Source of the DNA: Ochromonas danica
Lineage: Eukaryota > Sar > Chrysophyceae > Chromulinales > Chromulinaceae
DNA: 64,000 bases
Reading direction: 5' to 3'
NCBI GenBank assembly: GCA_015146655.1
Contig: VKHL01000090.1
Span: forward strand, 1 to 64,000
Position numbers and translations under genes: made by a program. Positions 45,722 through 56,813 of the stretch are shown here, in pieces (position 1 is the stretch's first letter; each line of letters starts with the position of its first letter). The notes beneath the pieces are model-generated. The model did no database searches. It saw only the letters and a list, made by a program, of their open reading frames with translations, and was not told where the DNA came from.

Positions 45722-46961
45722 ATGGCTGCCTTTGAAGGAGAACGTTTTACTATTCCCGTTGAAGACGAGGAGGAGGAAGAAGAAGAAGTAGAGGAAGAAG
45801 AAGAAGGAAATTCTTCTTCCACTTCTCATGGAGGAAAAGGACCAATAGTCATCGTGGTTATTGGCATGGCAGGGTCAGGCAAAACCACTCTGATGCATCG
45901 CATTAACCTACAAATGGTGGAGGCAGGATTGAGAGGATATTATGTTAATCTAGACCCTGCTGTAAAGGATGTACCATTTGGTGCTAATATTGATATCCGA
46001 GATACAATTGATTATAAAGAAGTAATGAAACAATATGGTTTGGGACCTAATGGAGCTATCTTGACATCTTTAAATCTATTTGCTACACGATTTGATCAAG
46101 TTATTAATCTCATTGAAAAAAGATCATCTGAACTTGATTATATCTTCATTGATACACCAGGGCAAATTGAAACATTTACATGGAGTGCTGGTGGACAGAT
46201 TATTCTCGAATTACTCAGCACAACCTTGCCCACAACGATTATGTATGTTACAGATACTCCTCGATGTCAAAGTCCCACGACGTTTATGAGTAATATGCTC
46301 TATGCAAGTTCAGTCCTTTACAAGTCACAGTTACCTCTCATCTGTGTCTTCAACAAAGTAAGAAGTAGACCATTTCGAATTTATGTCATTCAGACATACT
46401 CATCTTGACTTAATTGTTTTATATTTAGACTGATGTAGTAAACTGTGACTTTGCTTTGAAATGGATGCAAGATTTTGAAGCTTATCAAGAGGCAGTTGAT
46501 AAGCAGAATAAAGGTTGTAATTCTCTTTCCTTCCTTTATTGCACATTGCATGACATGAGTGAAATGATGGTTTGATGTTCTTTCTTCATAGACGAATACA
46601 TGACCTCTCTCAATCGTTCGCTATCATTGGCCATGGATGAGTTCTACAGCAACATTCGTGCTGTTGGTGTTTCAGCCATGTCTGGGGAAGGCATAGAAGA
46701 GCTCTTCTCCGCCATCGATGCTGCAGGACAGGAGTTCACTGATGTATTTCTTCCTGAACTATTGAAGAGAATGGAGATTAAAGCTAAAAAGCAAACTGCT
46801 GAGCAGCAAGATAGCATGAAGCGTCTTCAGGAGGTTAGTTTTGTGTGCACTTAGATATGTGACTGCATTATGTGATATTCACTTCACGTGGTGTTGATTA
46901 GGATTTGCGCGCAACAAAAGGTGATAAGGTAGTTGTTGATGCTAAGCAGCCTTCTGTCTAA
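45722..46961 (+). CDS. GPN1: GPN-loop GTPase 1 (XPA-binding protein 1), four exons
   Basis: Exons 45722-46357, 46429-46513, 46592-46833 and 46902-46961 give 340 residues. GPN1 works with GPN3 in assembly and nuclear import of RNA polymerase II. After an acidic N-terminal tract from GAA/GAG triplets, the P-loop GMAGSGKTT, the switch region [20 protein letters not shown], the diagnostic GPN insert ([18 protein letters not shown]), the DTPGQIE motif and the FNKTDVVN base-recognition motif are all present. The last of these is split by intron 1. The C-terminal helix is short. Length and motif set fit the family well. The gene is convergent with CCB1, with 157 bp between the stops. Confidence 0.93.
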
Positions 46962-47118
46962 GAGTAATTTAGCGCGTCACCACTTAAGTGCATCACGCAC
47001 TGTTTTGAATTGTTGAAGGTTGATAGCTAAACTTCAGTTTGCGTTACTTTACTTCATCTTAGTGCTGTTATTGCTACATGATACTGGTAGTGATGGATGG
47101 GAAGTACGCATGCTCTCA

Positions 47119-48457
47119 TTAAGCGCGAGGCAAAGAATGCTCGCTTTTTAATTCGTTGTCAACTTCCAACGTTTGTGAGGAAGAAGAAGCAGCAGAATGT
47201 GACTGAGATTCCGTGGACGCGAGTAAGCTTGTAGAAGAAGTCGACGGTGTCACTCCGTCACTCCCACTTCTCCCCGAGGAAGTTTTAGCATCAGAGGAAG
47301 TGTTAGGGAGAGGACTTTCGCCATCTTCAAATATACCTTTCACATAGACTTTACCTCTCTCTGCCAATTTTAACGCCACAGCTAATCGATCCAATTCCTC
47401 TCTCTCGCCTGTGGCAATGAGAGAGGTTGTTTGATCATCATCTGACGTCTCCATCTTAACTGTCACAACATCTTCTCGCTGAGCATTCTTCCAATAATAA
47501 ATACCAGCATATGGAGACAATAACGTGATGTAATAAGCATTGTTTCCTACATCAGGTAAGAGAATAGAAAGGATTAATCCAGCACTTCCTAATGCAAGAA
47601 ACGTACAAAAGGTGAGAAAGAAAGCTTGAGAGTTGCTTCTTCCAATCACTCCTTTGAATGTAATCAGCTCTTCACTGATGGATGATTGATAATTGAGGGT
47701 CTTGAAGTAAGCCATCACTTCTCCAGCAAGTTGACGAAGAGGTTTGGCTGTTGGGTTTGCAGGGCCAGGCATGTCATAAATCTTCTGAACAGGCTACAAT
47801 ATATCCCCCAATACATGTTGTACAACAAAAACACAGCACAAACATTGTACAGGACCATAAGTTAAATAGCGATAGAATGGTCAAATAGCGATAGAATGGT
47901 CAAATAGAGAGTGCTCACCTTAGATTTAACTGAGCGTGATATAAGTGAAAACAATCCTGGTACGGAAAGAATGTAAAGAAAGAGAGTGAAATAGAGACTA
48001 AGATTAGAGTAGCCAATCACTTCCTGCTAGATGGCAAGACATGATGCATCACACAGTTAGTCAGAGTGAGAGGTTAGGACCAACTAGGATCACACCTACC
48101 TCTCCTCCTGTTCCCATAGCAGCTAGTAAAAGGTGATGATTGAAGGTTGTCATTGCAAAGTCACCACTGTGTGGGATGATAAGATTGCTGCTAATACTAC
48201 CCATGTCTTCAAGAGAAGACATAGCTAGACCTAGTAGAGACATTAGAACAAAATCAAACCATCAGTGATGAATCATCATCAATCATCATACCTTCAGTAG
48301 ACAGAGTGCTTCTTCCATGTCTTTGGTCAGACTTGGTCTGTATAGAACCAACTGATCTCAAAAATGCATTTTTATGCAAAGAAAACCCATAGGAATTGCC
48401 TGAGAACAATACTAAGACTAGAGTGAAGAGAAGTGAAAAGGAGTAATAGCACGACAT
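47119..48457 (-). CDS. CCB1: CCB1-like cytochrome b6f haem-attachment factor, four exons
   Basis: Exons 48292-48457, 48100-48230, 47919-48026 and 47119-47793 give 359 residues. CCB1 is part of the CCB machinery that attaches haem ci to cytochrome b6 in plastids. The leader is a signal peptide ending NSYG followed by F (FSLHKNAF), the bipartite plastid signal. The family core is clear: VPGLFSLISRSVKSK, then KPLRQLAGEVMAYF, SQAFFLTFCTFLALGSAGL, LPDVGNNAYYITLLSPYAGI and AERGKVYVKGIFE. Membrane helices lie at LYFTLFLYILSVPGLF and in the FLTFCTFLALGSAGLILSILL region. The C-terminal 55 residues are a Ser-rich extension. Confidence 0.87.
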
Positions 48458-48942
48458 GGTAGACTGGACCTAATGATTGGCCTAGCTTCTCATTGATGTG
48501 ATGATGATTCATTCCACTGACGCCTCCACTGCTGATTATTATTGCGTGGTGCAGAGCTAGAATCCTAAGCTAGATTGCCAGATTAAACTGAGGTCTAGTA
48601 CTCAGTAAGAGTAAAGGAGGAATAGTAAGATACATATTTTCTTAGAGGTTAGCAATCGTCATAGCTACAAGAAAAATCAATAAGAGGCTTGAAAGAGAAT
48701 TGAAAGAAAATCAACATAGCAATAGCGTTGACGTTGAGCAGAAGGATTTGATTTCTCCGCTTCACACTTCACACTATAGAACTCAGACATTAGACATCGC
48801 TCATTAGACTATATCAAAACAAGCAATAACTATATGGGGTCACTAACTAGCCTATCCCCCATACTATACTATAGACTACTACACTACACTACACTACACT
48901 ACATCATACAATAACTACTGTAAATATAATCATTTCATCTCA
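48458..48942. other. Intergenic, no gene seen
   Basis: Promoter side of CCB1 and 3' side of the methyltransferase gene. A short ACTAC/ACACT-type pentanucleotide run occurs at about 48880-48903. Confidence 0.5.
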
Positions 48943-50223
48943 TTAATAAACACCACTAGCAGTAGGATTCTTTTGACATGACCACAGCATATCCAACTTA
49001 TTCTCTTCTTTCTTACAATGAATTAAAGATTGATATTCCTTTGGTAAGACATCTTTAACCTCATCACAAGCCTTACCACCATCTTGATTATCAATGACTC
49101 CATTATAACATCCATGTCCTCCTATAAGATGACGATGTTGTGGTAAGGAGGCTACAAATGGATTAATAAAGACTTGCATTCCTCCTAAGTGTTGGGCTGT
49201 TATCCCTAGTACACTTCCTTCATCATCCACTTCTTTATGAATACGTTCTGTTAGTTCAGGTGAAAAGAGAAAGCCTTCTTTTAACATTCTTGCTCTCCAC
49301 CACCAAGGGGCATGCACTTCAACATGATGCCATCCACCCCATCCAGACGAGGTGATCATAATAATAGCAGCCTTATGGAAGGTTGCAAGATAGTTAGCCA
49401 TATACTGTCTACCAACATGCTCAACAAATTCAGTACTCCAGACAAGGTCATAGGTCTCCTCTGGCCACCAAGGCCCCAGAGAATAGTCATGCTGTATAAT
49501 AGTCTTCATAGGGAGAAGACTCTGTTGTACAGCATCTCGACTACCTTCCACACAGAGAACTTTAACTCCATGGTCATAGAAAAACTTTGAAGAAAATCCT
49601 TTACCACACCCAACATCAATCATTGACTTTACAGCAAATTCTGAGATGAGGAAATTCCATAAATTAGTTGAAATCGTGTCATTATCACGAGCAGTGAATC
49701 CTCCGAGATGGACAGGGTCATATTTACCACCATAGATGTCACGATGAATACGTTGTTCTTCTTCATGAGAGATCTTAGGAGGAATGAGAGGAGGAGGAGA
49801 TCGATGACGAAAAACTTCTTCACGGATTCCACGTGATCTTTCGAGTGGATGAGAAGAAGAATAAGATGGCCAGGGAGGATGAGCCCTCAAGGTAGTGGTG
49901 ATGGGAGGAGGAGGAGGAGGAGGAGGAGGAGGAGGAGTGCCAGGAGGTGAAGAGGCAGCAGTATTAGTAGTGGTAGTGGTAGTGGGGAAAAAGGCTGTGT
50001 CTGGGACAGCTGTCTGATGGGTAGCAATAGAGATAGGAGGAGGTAGATGATGAGATAGTTGAATTATCTGATACTGCAGCAGACAGCAATACAGAAATAA
50101 AATCAAAAATGAGGGAGAAAAGAAGGTTGCCAGGGACAAATTCGACATCCAATCAAGCGACAACAAATCACAGAGATAATCATCCAATCCCAAATCACAG
50201 AACAATCCCAGATGGCGAAACAT
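48943..50223 (-). CDS. Membrane-anchored SAM-dependent methyltransferase
   Basis: A single-exon ORF of 426 residues. An N-terminal hydrophobic anchor (FFSPSFLILFLYCCLLQY, about residues 34-51) suggests a type II Golgi or ER protein. A Thr/Pro-rich stem with a poly-Pro run is followed by the class I methyltransferase fold: SMIDVGCGKGFSSKFFYDHG (motif I), KVLCVEGSRDAV, YDLVWSTEFVEHVGR and IIMITSSGWGGWHHVEVH. The C-terminal Cys-containing region is unassigned. The substrate cannot be predicted; a glycan or cell-wall polysaccharide is plausible from the topology. Confidence 0.78.
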   Translation of the reverse strand: MFRHLGLFCDLGLDDYLCDLLSLDWMSNLSLATFFSPSFLILFLYCCLLQYQIIQLSHHLPPPISIATHQTAVPDTAFFPTTTTTTNTAASSPPGTPPPPPPPPPPPITTTLRAHPPWPSYSSSHPLERSRGIREEVFRHRSPPPLIPPKISHEEEQRIHRDIYGGKYDPVHLGGFTARDNDTISTNLWNFLISEFAVKSMIDVGCGKGFSSKFFYDHGVKVLCVEGSRDAVQQSLLPMKTIIQHDYSLGPWWPEETYDLVWSTEFVEHVGRQYMANYLATFHKAAIIMITSSGWGGWHHVEVHAPWWWRARMLKEGFLFSPELTERIHKEVDDEGSVLGITAQHLGGMQVFINPFVASLPQHRHLIGGHGCYNGVIDNQDGGKACDEVKDVLPKEYQSLIHCKKEENKLDMLWSCQKNPTASGVY

Positions 50224-50321
50224 GTTTTAACATGATTAAACATGGCAAATCATTTTGCGCTTGGCCAGCATCAGGGTTAAGTTAACTTGAAAACCGATTC
50301 AATTCCAAAAAGAAAGAAAGC

Positions 50322-51367
50322 ATGACATCTTTACAAGGTACATTCCATCGTCGTACTTTACCATCACCTGCTATTGGCTTCTCTACAGAAGAAGGTCGCA
50401 AAATATTTAATGAAGCCCTTTGTAGTGGTAATCTGGAAGGGTATTTTCCACTGGCCGAACATTTCACTACCCAAGGTCACTTGTCCCACCTACCCCATAA
50501 GCGAAATACCTTTCACTCATTCTTACTGTCTCTGTCTCTCTCTGTTTGTGTTGTACTCTACCTCTAGGTCATCCTTCCTTTTGTGGTCTAGGCTCTTTGT
50601 CTATGGCCTTGAATGCTCTTCTCATTGATCCTCATCGTATATGGAAAGGTGTTTGGAGATGGTTTGATGAGTCAATGTTAGACTGTTGTACCCCACTTGA
50701 AAAAGTTCAAATGGAAGGAATTACCTTAGGTAAAGTAGGTTGTCTAGCACGTTGTAATGGTGCAGAAGTCATCATGAGACATGGTGATACCGTCTCTCTA
50801 GAACAATTCCGAGAAGATGTCAAGACCGTCTGCTCTCTCACACAATCTACTATGAATGATCGACAAGTCATGATTGTCTCTTATTCAAGACGTAGTCTAG
50901 GTCAATCAGGTGATGGACATTTCTCACCAATTGGAGGATATCATCCTGAACGTGACTTAGTCTTAATTATGGATGTTGCTCGATTTAAATATCCTCCTCA
51001 TTGGGTTCCTCTTGTTGATCTCTATACTGCATTACAACCTATTGATAAGGCGACAGGGAAGAGTCGAGGATATCTACTACTAAAGGTTTCTGAAGAATCT
51101 CGTGAGGCTATTACAGGTTGTGCTTGTAGGAAAGGACAAGAGAAAAGTGAGAAAGTGGAGGTGCCAGCAGTAGCAGTAGCAACAGCAGCAGTATTACTAC
51201 CATCTCATATGCCTAATGATAGCTTGTCATTACCCACCACTACCACTACTAGTGCTGGTAGTGTAAGTGGAGATGACAATAATGGGGATGACAAAGCAGA
51301 GAGAAGTCAAGCAGCAGAGAGAATCTCTCAATTATGTCAACATCATTGCAAATACTGTGATGACTAA
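50322..51367 (+). CDS. Phytochelatin synthase, two exons
   Basis: Exons 50322-50475 and 50568-51367 give 317 residues. The enzyme is a cytosolic papain-like gamma-glutamylcysteine transpeptidase that makes phytochelatins from glutathione on exposure to cadmium and other metals. The catalytic triad is intact: Cys57 (HPSFCGLGSL), His169 (GDGHFSPIGGY) and Asp187 (IMDVARFKYPPHW). WKGVWRWFDESMLDCC is the usual family block. The C-terminal domain is short and contains CACRK and CQHHCKYC, Cys clusters that may sense metal. The intron splits Gly52 just before the catalytic Cys. Confidence 0.93.
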
Positions 51368-51851
51368 AAGATTTCTCTCTTGTACTTGTCAGATAGTCTA
51401 ATTTACTGCGATCTAATATACTGTAGCAAGAGAATAACTAAGAGATGATGAAGTAAATGAGCAGAGGGTCGTAGAGTACTGGCTATAGACAATTGGACAT
51501 TGTTGTATTAGCAATATAAATGTAAATTGATTGCCTCACTTATAAAGCTTGTTGGGAAATCAAGTGAACAATGGCATATTTACACACAATATCAACATCA
51601 TCAACATCAACACAGCATCACACACTACTAGTAGTTGTTTGCACTGTGGTTGTTTGCAGGTTGATTGAGTAGTCTAGTAGTGCAGTGCTTCAGTTGCCCA
51701 AGATCTTCTCCTTGTATTGGGAGGCATAGCAGAGACAGAGCATCAAGTTGTCTAGAGGTAACACTATTGAGGTATAAAGCACCCCTGACACGTACAGGGT
51801 CTGACTGCAGACAACACATGCTCTTCATAAGAGAATACTCATCCTCGTTCT
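51368..51851. other. Convergent intergenic region
   Basis: 3' regions of the phytochelatin synthase gene and the PRKCSH-like gene. CATCAACATCAACA repeats occur at about 51593-51617. No gene is seen. Confidence 0.5.
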
Positions 51852-52613
51852 TCACTGCTTACCACTTTTCCAACTAGTTCCAAGAGGTAAAGAAGAAGAT
51901 TTCCTATTACGAGATGATCGACCTCTACAGGATAAGAAGACCAAACAGGCGATAACCAGAGCGAGTAAGACCATCATCTGCAAGATAACCTCTAGACTGA
52001 CACCCAAGCCTTGACTAGAAGAGTGACTAGTGAGCGAGATAGTAGAGGTAATAGCAGAGGTGGAGGTGACGAGGTTAGTCCCTCGACGAAGGAAGACTGT
52101 TGTGTTGTTAGTCCTCGGAGAAGGATGAGCTGGTGGTGGACGGAGACAGTGATTAGTACATGTTCGAGAACTATAACGGGTATCCCATTCATCACTGCCA
52201 TCCCCACAATCGCATACTCCTAAAGGAAAGATTCAATTCATTCATTCTATTGGTTATGATCATCATGAGTGATTGTCTTACCGTCATTGACACGAGAGGT
52301 TGGGATAAGGACAGGTTGGCAATGTTTATCAAGACAGTGAAAGAAGACTTTCAAATAAGAACAAGCTGATGTTCCAGGTTCATCACTTCCATCAGGGAGA
52401 TCACAATAATCATCATTATAGATCTAGACAGAGAATGACATAGAGAAAGAGAAAGAGAGACAGAGATCGATTAGGAAGAGTACCCTATAGTGGAGAATAC
52501 AGTAGAGTTAGTAAACAAAAGGAACTAACCATAGATTTGCTCATCTCCTCATCATCGTTAATTTCACCAACTCTGTGGAACAAAATCTTTTCATCCCTGC
52601 GTATGGAATCCAT
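51852..52613 (-). CDS. Short PRKCSH-like membrane protein with two LDLa-type repeats, three exons
   Basis: Exons 52530-52613, 52282-52423 and 51852-52219 give 197 residues. The two Cys/Asp-rich repeats (NDDYCDLPDGSDEPGTSAC and NDGVCDCGDGSDE) and the intron phase between them match the N-terminal domain of the glucosidase II beta gene at 2.2-5.4 kb, including a KSM-type residue run before the first repeat. After them come a Ser/Thr-rich stem and one membrane helix (ILQMMVLLALVIACLVFL) with a basic tail. There is no coiled coil and no MRH lectin domain. No signal peptide is seen at the ATG chosen, so a further 5' exon may be missing. Function unknown; it may be a truncated relative used as a membrane-bound calcium-binding protein. 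Confidence 0.65.
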
Positions 52614-52780
52614 CGAAGGTTTCCATGGAACGATACCGTTGTGTGTGCGTGTGTGGTCTTTTTTATGGTTCAAAGTTTCAGAAACTCAGATTCTGGCAGA
52701 CGTGGTCCAGCCAGCCACAAACTCGTGGCGGCGCAGGGCTTGGCAGCAGAGCAACACTGAGATTAAAATAAAATAAAAGA

Positions 52781-54185
52781 ATGGCACGTGGAAAGAAGGT
52801 TCTCAAGATCCGCGCTCAAGCGAAGGTAGGTCATTCTTTATTAGAAGAAAGGGAAAGAGGCTGGTAGTGGTGGTTTGAGAAGTGTCATTGGTGGTGGGAG
52901 GAAGAGGATGTATTCATTCTCTATATGATGCTATGTGGAAGTGGTCCACTCTTCCCCCCACCCCCACCCCCACCCAGTTCCTACCCTTTCTCTAATCAAC
53001 TACATGCATAAGTCATTCATGATCGACTTGCTATTATTTCCCAACCATCAACCCACCACCCTAATGATGATTTTGTTTGTTTTTGTTTTCACAGAAATTC
53101 ACTTTCAAGTACCAGGATAACAAGGCTCCTGAGGGAGTGACTGGCAAGTACTATCCTGCTGAGGACGTTGTTGTCAAGAAGGGTCCTACCCCTGTCAGAA
53201 ACGCCCCTAAGATCCGCTCCACCATCACCCCTGGCACTGTCCTCATCCTCTTGGCTGGACGCTTCCAGGGCAAGCGTGTCGTTGCCCTCAAGGTCTTGTC
53301 CTCTGGACTCATCCTTGTCTCCGGTAAGTCTTATTCATTGAGAGGAAGAAGATGGTAGGAGGAAGAGGAGGTTCGATGATTTCAAACCTACCGGGCGAGA
53401 CCCGCGGAATGGTCTTTCTTCTCTGAGTTTATTGTTAGTTCATTGAGAGTAGTCATTGTCAAGGCTTCCTTGTGAAGCTTGCCTCTGTATTCCTATATGG
53501 GAAGAGAGGCTGTCGACTGCTCTCATAGACTCGCAGTGAATGACTGGGAAGGAAGAGTTTTCTCCTCATGATACCATTTACTATTGCCCTTCGTAGAGTT
53601 GTCTAGGATGTCATTGCTCTCACTGGAATAGAGGTGATTATTTGTGCAAACAGATAGTTCCTTTATTTTGGTGAGGGTATATTGGCTAGACATACTCTTG
53701 AAGGGGTCAGTTAGAGGTGGTGGATGGAGGAGAAGATGTCAATGAAGCCTTGGATTATGAGAGATGAGAACCTCTTTGCTTCCTCCTTTACCTTACTATG
53801 ATTGTTGATGATTCATATGTATGCTAATGATTTCTTGCTGTGTTTGTCAATAGGCCCTTATGGTGTCAACGGTGTTCCTCTCCGCCGTGTTAACCAGAAG
53901 TATGTCATCGCTACCTCCACCAAGGTCTCCCTTGATGGTGTCGATGTCTCCAAGGTTGATGATGCCTTCTTCGCTCGCAAGAAGGAGAAGAAGGTCAAGG
54001 GTGAGGAGGCTCTCTTCGCCACCAAGAAGCCTGTTGAGAGACTCAGCCCTGAGAAGAAGGCTTTGCAGGATGCTATTGATGCTAAGCTCAAGGCCAACAT
54101 CGACAAGGTCGAGCTCCTCGGTGCCTTCCTTGGTGCACGCTTCCGTCTCTCCAGAAATGACAAGCCTCATCTGATGGCTTTCTAA
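52781..54185 (+). CDS. RPL6: Ribosomal protein eL6, three exons
   Basis: Exons 52781-52825, 53095-53323 and 53854-54185 give 201 residues. eL6 is a component of the cytosolic large ribosomal subunit. [11 protein letters not shown] is followed by the KOW-like core: [37 protein letters not shown] and [20 protein letters not shown]. The C-terminal part, [20 protein letters not shown] onward, is the normal family ending. Codons are strongly biased to C- and G-ending forms, unlike most neighbours, as expected for a highly expressed gene. The second intron (530 bp) is long for this region. Confidence 0.95.
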
Positions 54186-54573
54186 ATCATATGTAGAGCT
54201 GAGCTGTGCTAGATAGTGTAACCCGTCCTCACACTCTCCCTGCCATTCACAACCACTTTGCTTTGCTTTATTCTTCTTCCACTGTCTCACTATATCATAA
54301 CAGAATGATATGATGTCATTTGAGAGAAACAAAGGGAGGTTCTTTGATGCCAGATAACATGAGAATGTTAAAAGAGATGAATTAACAGCACAGCAGTAAG
54401 ATATTCTACAACTGCTACTACTGTACAGTACAGTTGGTCTAGATCTACAGTAGAGGAGAGAAAGAAGAACAGTAGAGAGAACAGCAGGAATGGAACTAGT
54501 TCAACGATGTCAAACAGCACGTAGTAAGGTGAAAACAGAGCCAAAACATGGCAGCAGGTAGACCCACATTATG
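54186..54573. other. Convergent intergenic region
   Basis: 3' regions of eL6 and the MAPK15-like gene. No ORF is supported. Confidence 0.5.
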
Positions 54574-56298
54574 TTATCTCTGTTGACTGCGATTACTAGC
54601 ACCCCGCACACTACTTCCTCCTCCACTACCACCACCACCACCTCCTCCAGCCGCGATAGGACCATTGGTTGGCATAGAATAAACAGAGTTATTCAATGAA
54701 TTCGTTCCTGAATTCGTCCCACCATTAAGACTATTGCCACTACTACTATTATAATTATTACCAGTACTTGCCAAGCCATTACCTGATGCAGTTGGTGCAC
54801 CTGGTTGTCTACCTTGTGCTTGTGACTCTCTCCTCCTTGTCTCTCGTCTTCGATTCGTAATCTCTTGATATAACCTCTCTCGATATTGTGGTGCTGTTAA
54901 TTGCACATTATCATCAATAGGAAGTCTTAAAGGACCATAAGGATAATTAGGTTCTTCTTCTTCATTATGAAACTCAGCCACATAGACATGTTTCAATAGT
55001 TCTTCAGCTGATGGTCGCTTATGTGAATTAAAATGAAAAGAAACACGTATTAAATCAATTGCTTCTGAGGAAGCAGAAGGGAATTTCTCATCCAATGTCT
55101 TAAATGTCATTGCTGGTAAAGACTCTAACATGGTTGTAGCAAATGGAGAAGCAATCGCTTCAATATCATCACGATTAGGCATACCAAGCACTTCTAAGAC
55201 ACGTTCAACTTGATTTAAGACTGAAGTACCAGGGAAAACAGGTCGACCATTAATCATCTCTCCTAAGATAGCTCCTACAGCCCAAATATCCACACCTTTA
55301 GTATAGTTTGTTGATCCTAATAGAATCTCAGGAGCTCGATACCATCGTGTAGCAATATAATCAGTTAATACAGGATGAGGTCCAGAAGATTCTGCTACAC
55401 TACGACATAAACCAAAGTCACAAATCTTAATATGACAATCAGCATTTAATAAGATATTGGATGGTTTAATATCACGATGAAGAAGTTCAGCACTGTGTAG
55501 ATATTTTAATGCTTTTAATAATTGCCAAATGATATATTTCTTATGAATCTCTGCTAGAATACCTGCACGTATAACCGCATGTAGATCTAGTCATTAGCAG
55601 TCATTGTAGTGGTAATGAGTCACACAAGACAGAGATATATATAAGATGTCATATCCTACCTGTTTCCATATGATCAAAGGTTAGATAGATATCTAAATCA
55701 TTCTCTGCTTTGATAACATGTTGTAAACGAATGATATTCTCATGACCACTAAGAGCCTACAGAATCAAAATTACACACCATAACCGTTAACCTCGTTATT
55801 ACAGAGAAGTAAAGAGGGGGTTATAAACCAACTGACCTGTAGATACATAATCTCACGAAATGTTCGTTGTGCATCCACTGCATTACGAAAAGCTTCAAAA
55901 CATTTCTTTAAAGCTACTACAGCACGTGTACGTTTATCAATAGCTTTCCAAACAATTCCATAAGCCTAAAAGACAGTAAGTATACGTGATAAATCAGCAA
56001 TACATCCATCAGAGTCAAATATAGAGAATTATCATACAACCCCTTCCCCTATTATATAATGTTTGGAAATGTTTGGATATATCACCCATTAGAAGAAGAG
56101 AATGAGTGATTGAGTCATTGAAAATGCATAAGTCAGAAGGTTGTACAGAAGGGATGGGATGTGTGGATGTAGACATGTGGGTAGGTAGACAGAAATGAGG
56201 AGGAGTGTGATAGATGATAGAAAATGACTTACTCCTTTGCCAAGACGTTGACAAATTTCAAATTTACGAACAACATGTCTTTCAATCACTTCATTCAT
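54574..56298 (-). CDS. MAPK15/ERK7-like mitogen-activated protein kinase, four exons
   Basis: Exons 56233-56298, 55837-55965, 55660-55756 and 54574-55586 give 434 residues. ERK7/MAPK15 kinases regulate cilium and flagellum formation and protein turnover. Family features are [19 protein letters not shown] (Gly loop, split by intron 1), [38 protein letters not shown] and the MAPK insert [20 protein letters not shown]. The activation-loop dual phosphorylation motif reads TDY ([15 protein letters not shown]). The [16 protein letters not shown] stretch is characteristic of the MAPK15 branch. After the kinase domain comes an Arg/Glu-rich helix and a Gly/Ser/Asn low-complexity tail. Confidence 0.9.
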
Positions 56299-56813
56299 TT
56301 TCCTAATAGAGAAACCTTTTTAAAAATAGACTAATTATTTTGGAAATGAAGTAAGAAAGACCCGAAGGGTAGAATTGGTATATAGTTTGACAAGAAGATG
56401 ATGTCGTCGGGATGTTGTTTGCTCGGGCTGCAAAGCACGGGATGACGGAGAAGTTCTTCTTAAGTTAATGATCATTGGGGCGTTTCCATTTTTCCACACG
56501 TTTTACAACCATTTTTCCATTGTTTTACATTTGCAAGTTTTTGTCGTTGTTCCACACCTGGTCTCGATTATTAGCTTTTCCTTCTTTGTTAGTAATGAAG
56601 GATAATAATATCTGTGCTTTTTGATCCTTTGTATGGCGGTATTTATTGCAACATGAGAGCTAGCCAGCATATCTTAATTTTAATTCCTTTTATTAAATGA
56701 CTATAACTTCTAGCAGCGGTTACTTCACTGTGAATTCTTATCAACTCAAAACTGCTCCCCTCTCTCACTCACTCACCCATTACACCTACCTGACCACCTT
56801 ATCTTCTCTCCAT
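56299..56813. other. Intergenic, no gene seen
   Basis: Promoter of the MAPK15-like gene and 3' region of the threonyl-tRNA synthetase gene. It has T-rich stretches and repeated TTTTCCA/TTTTACA words around 56485-56560, without an ORF. Confidence 0.5.
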
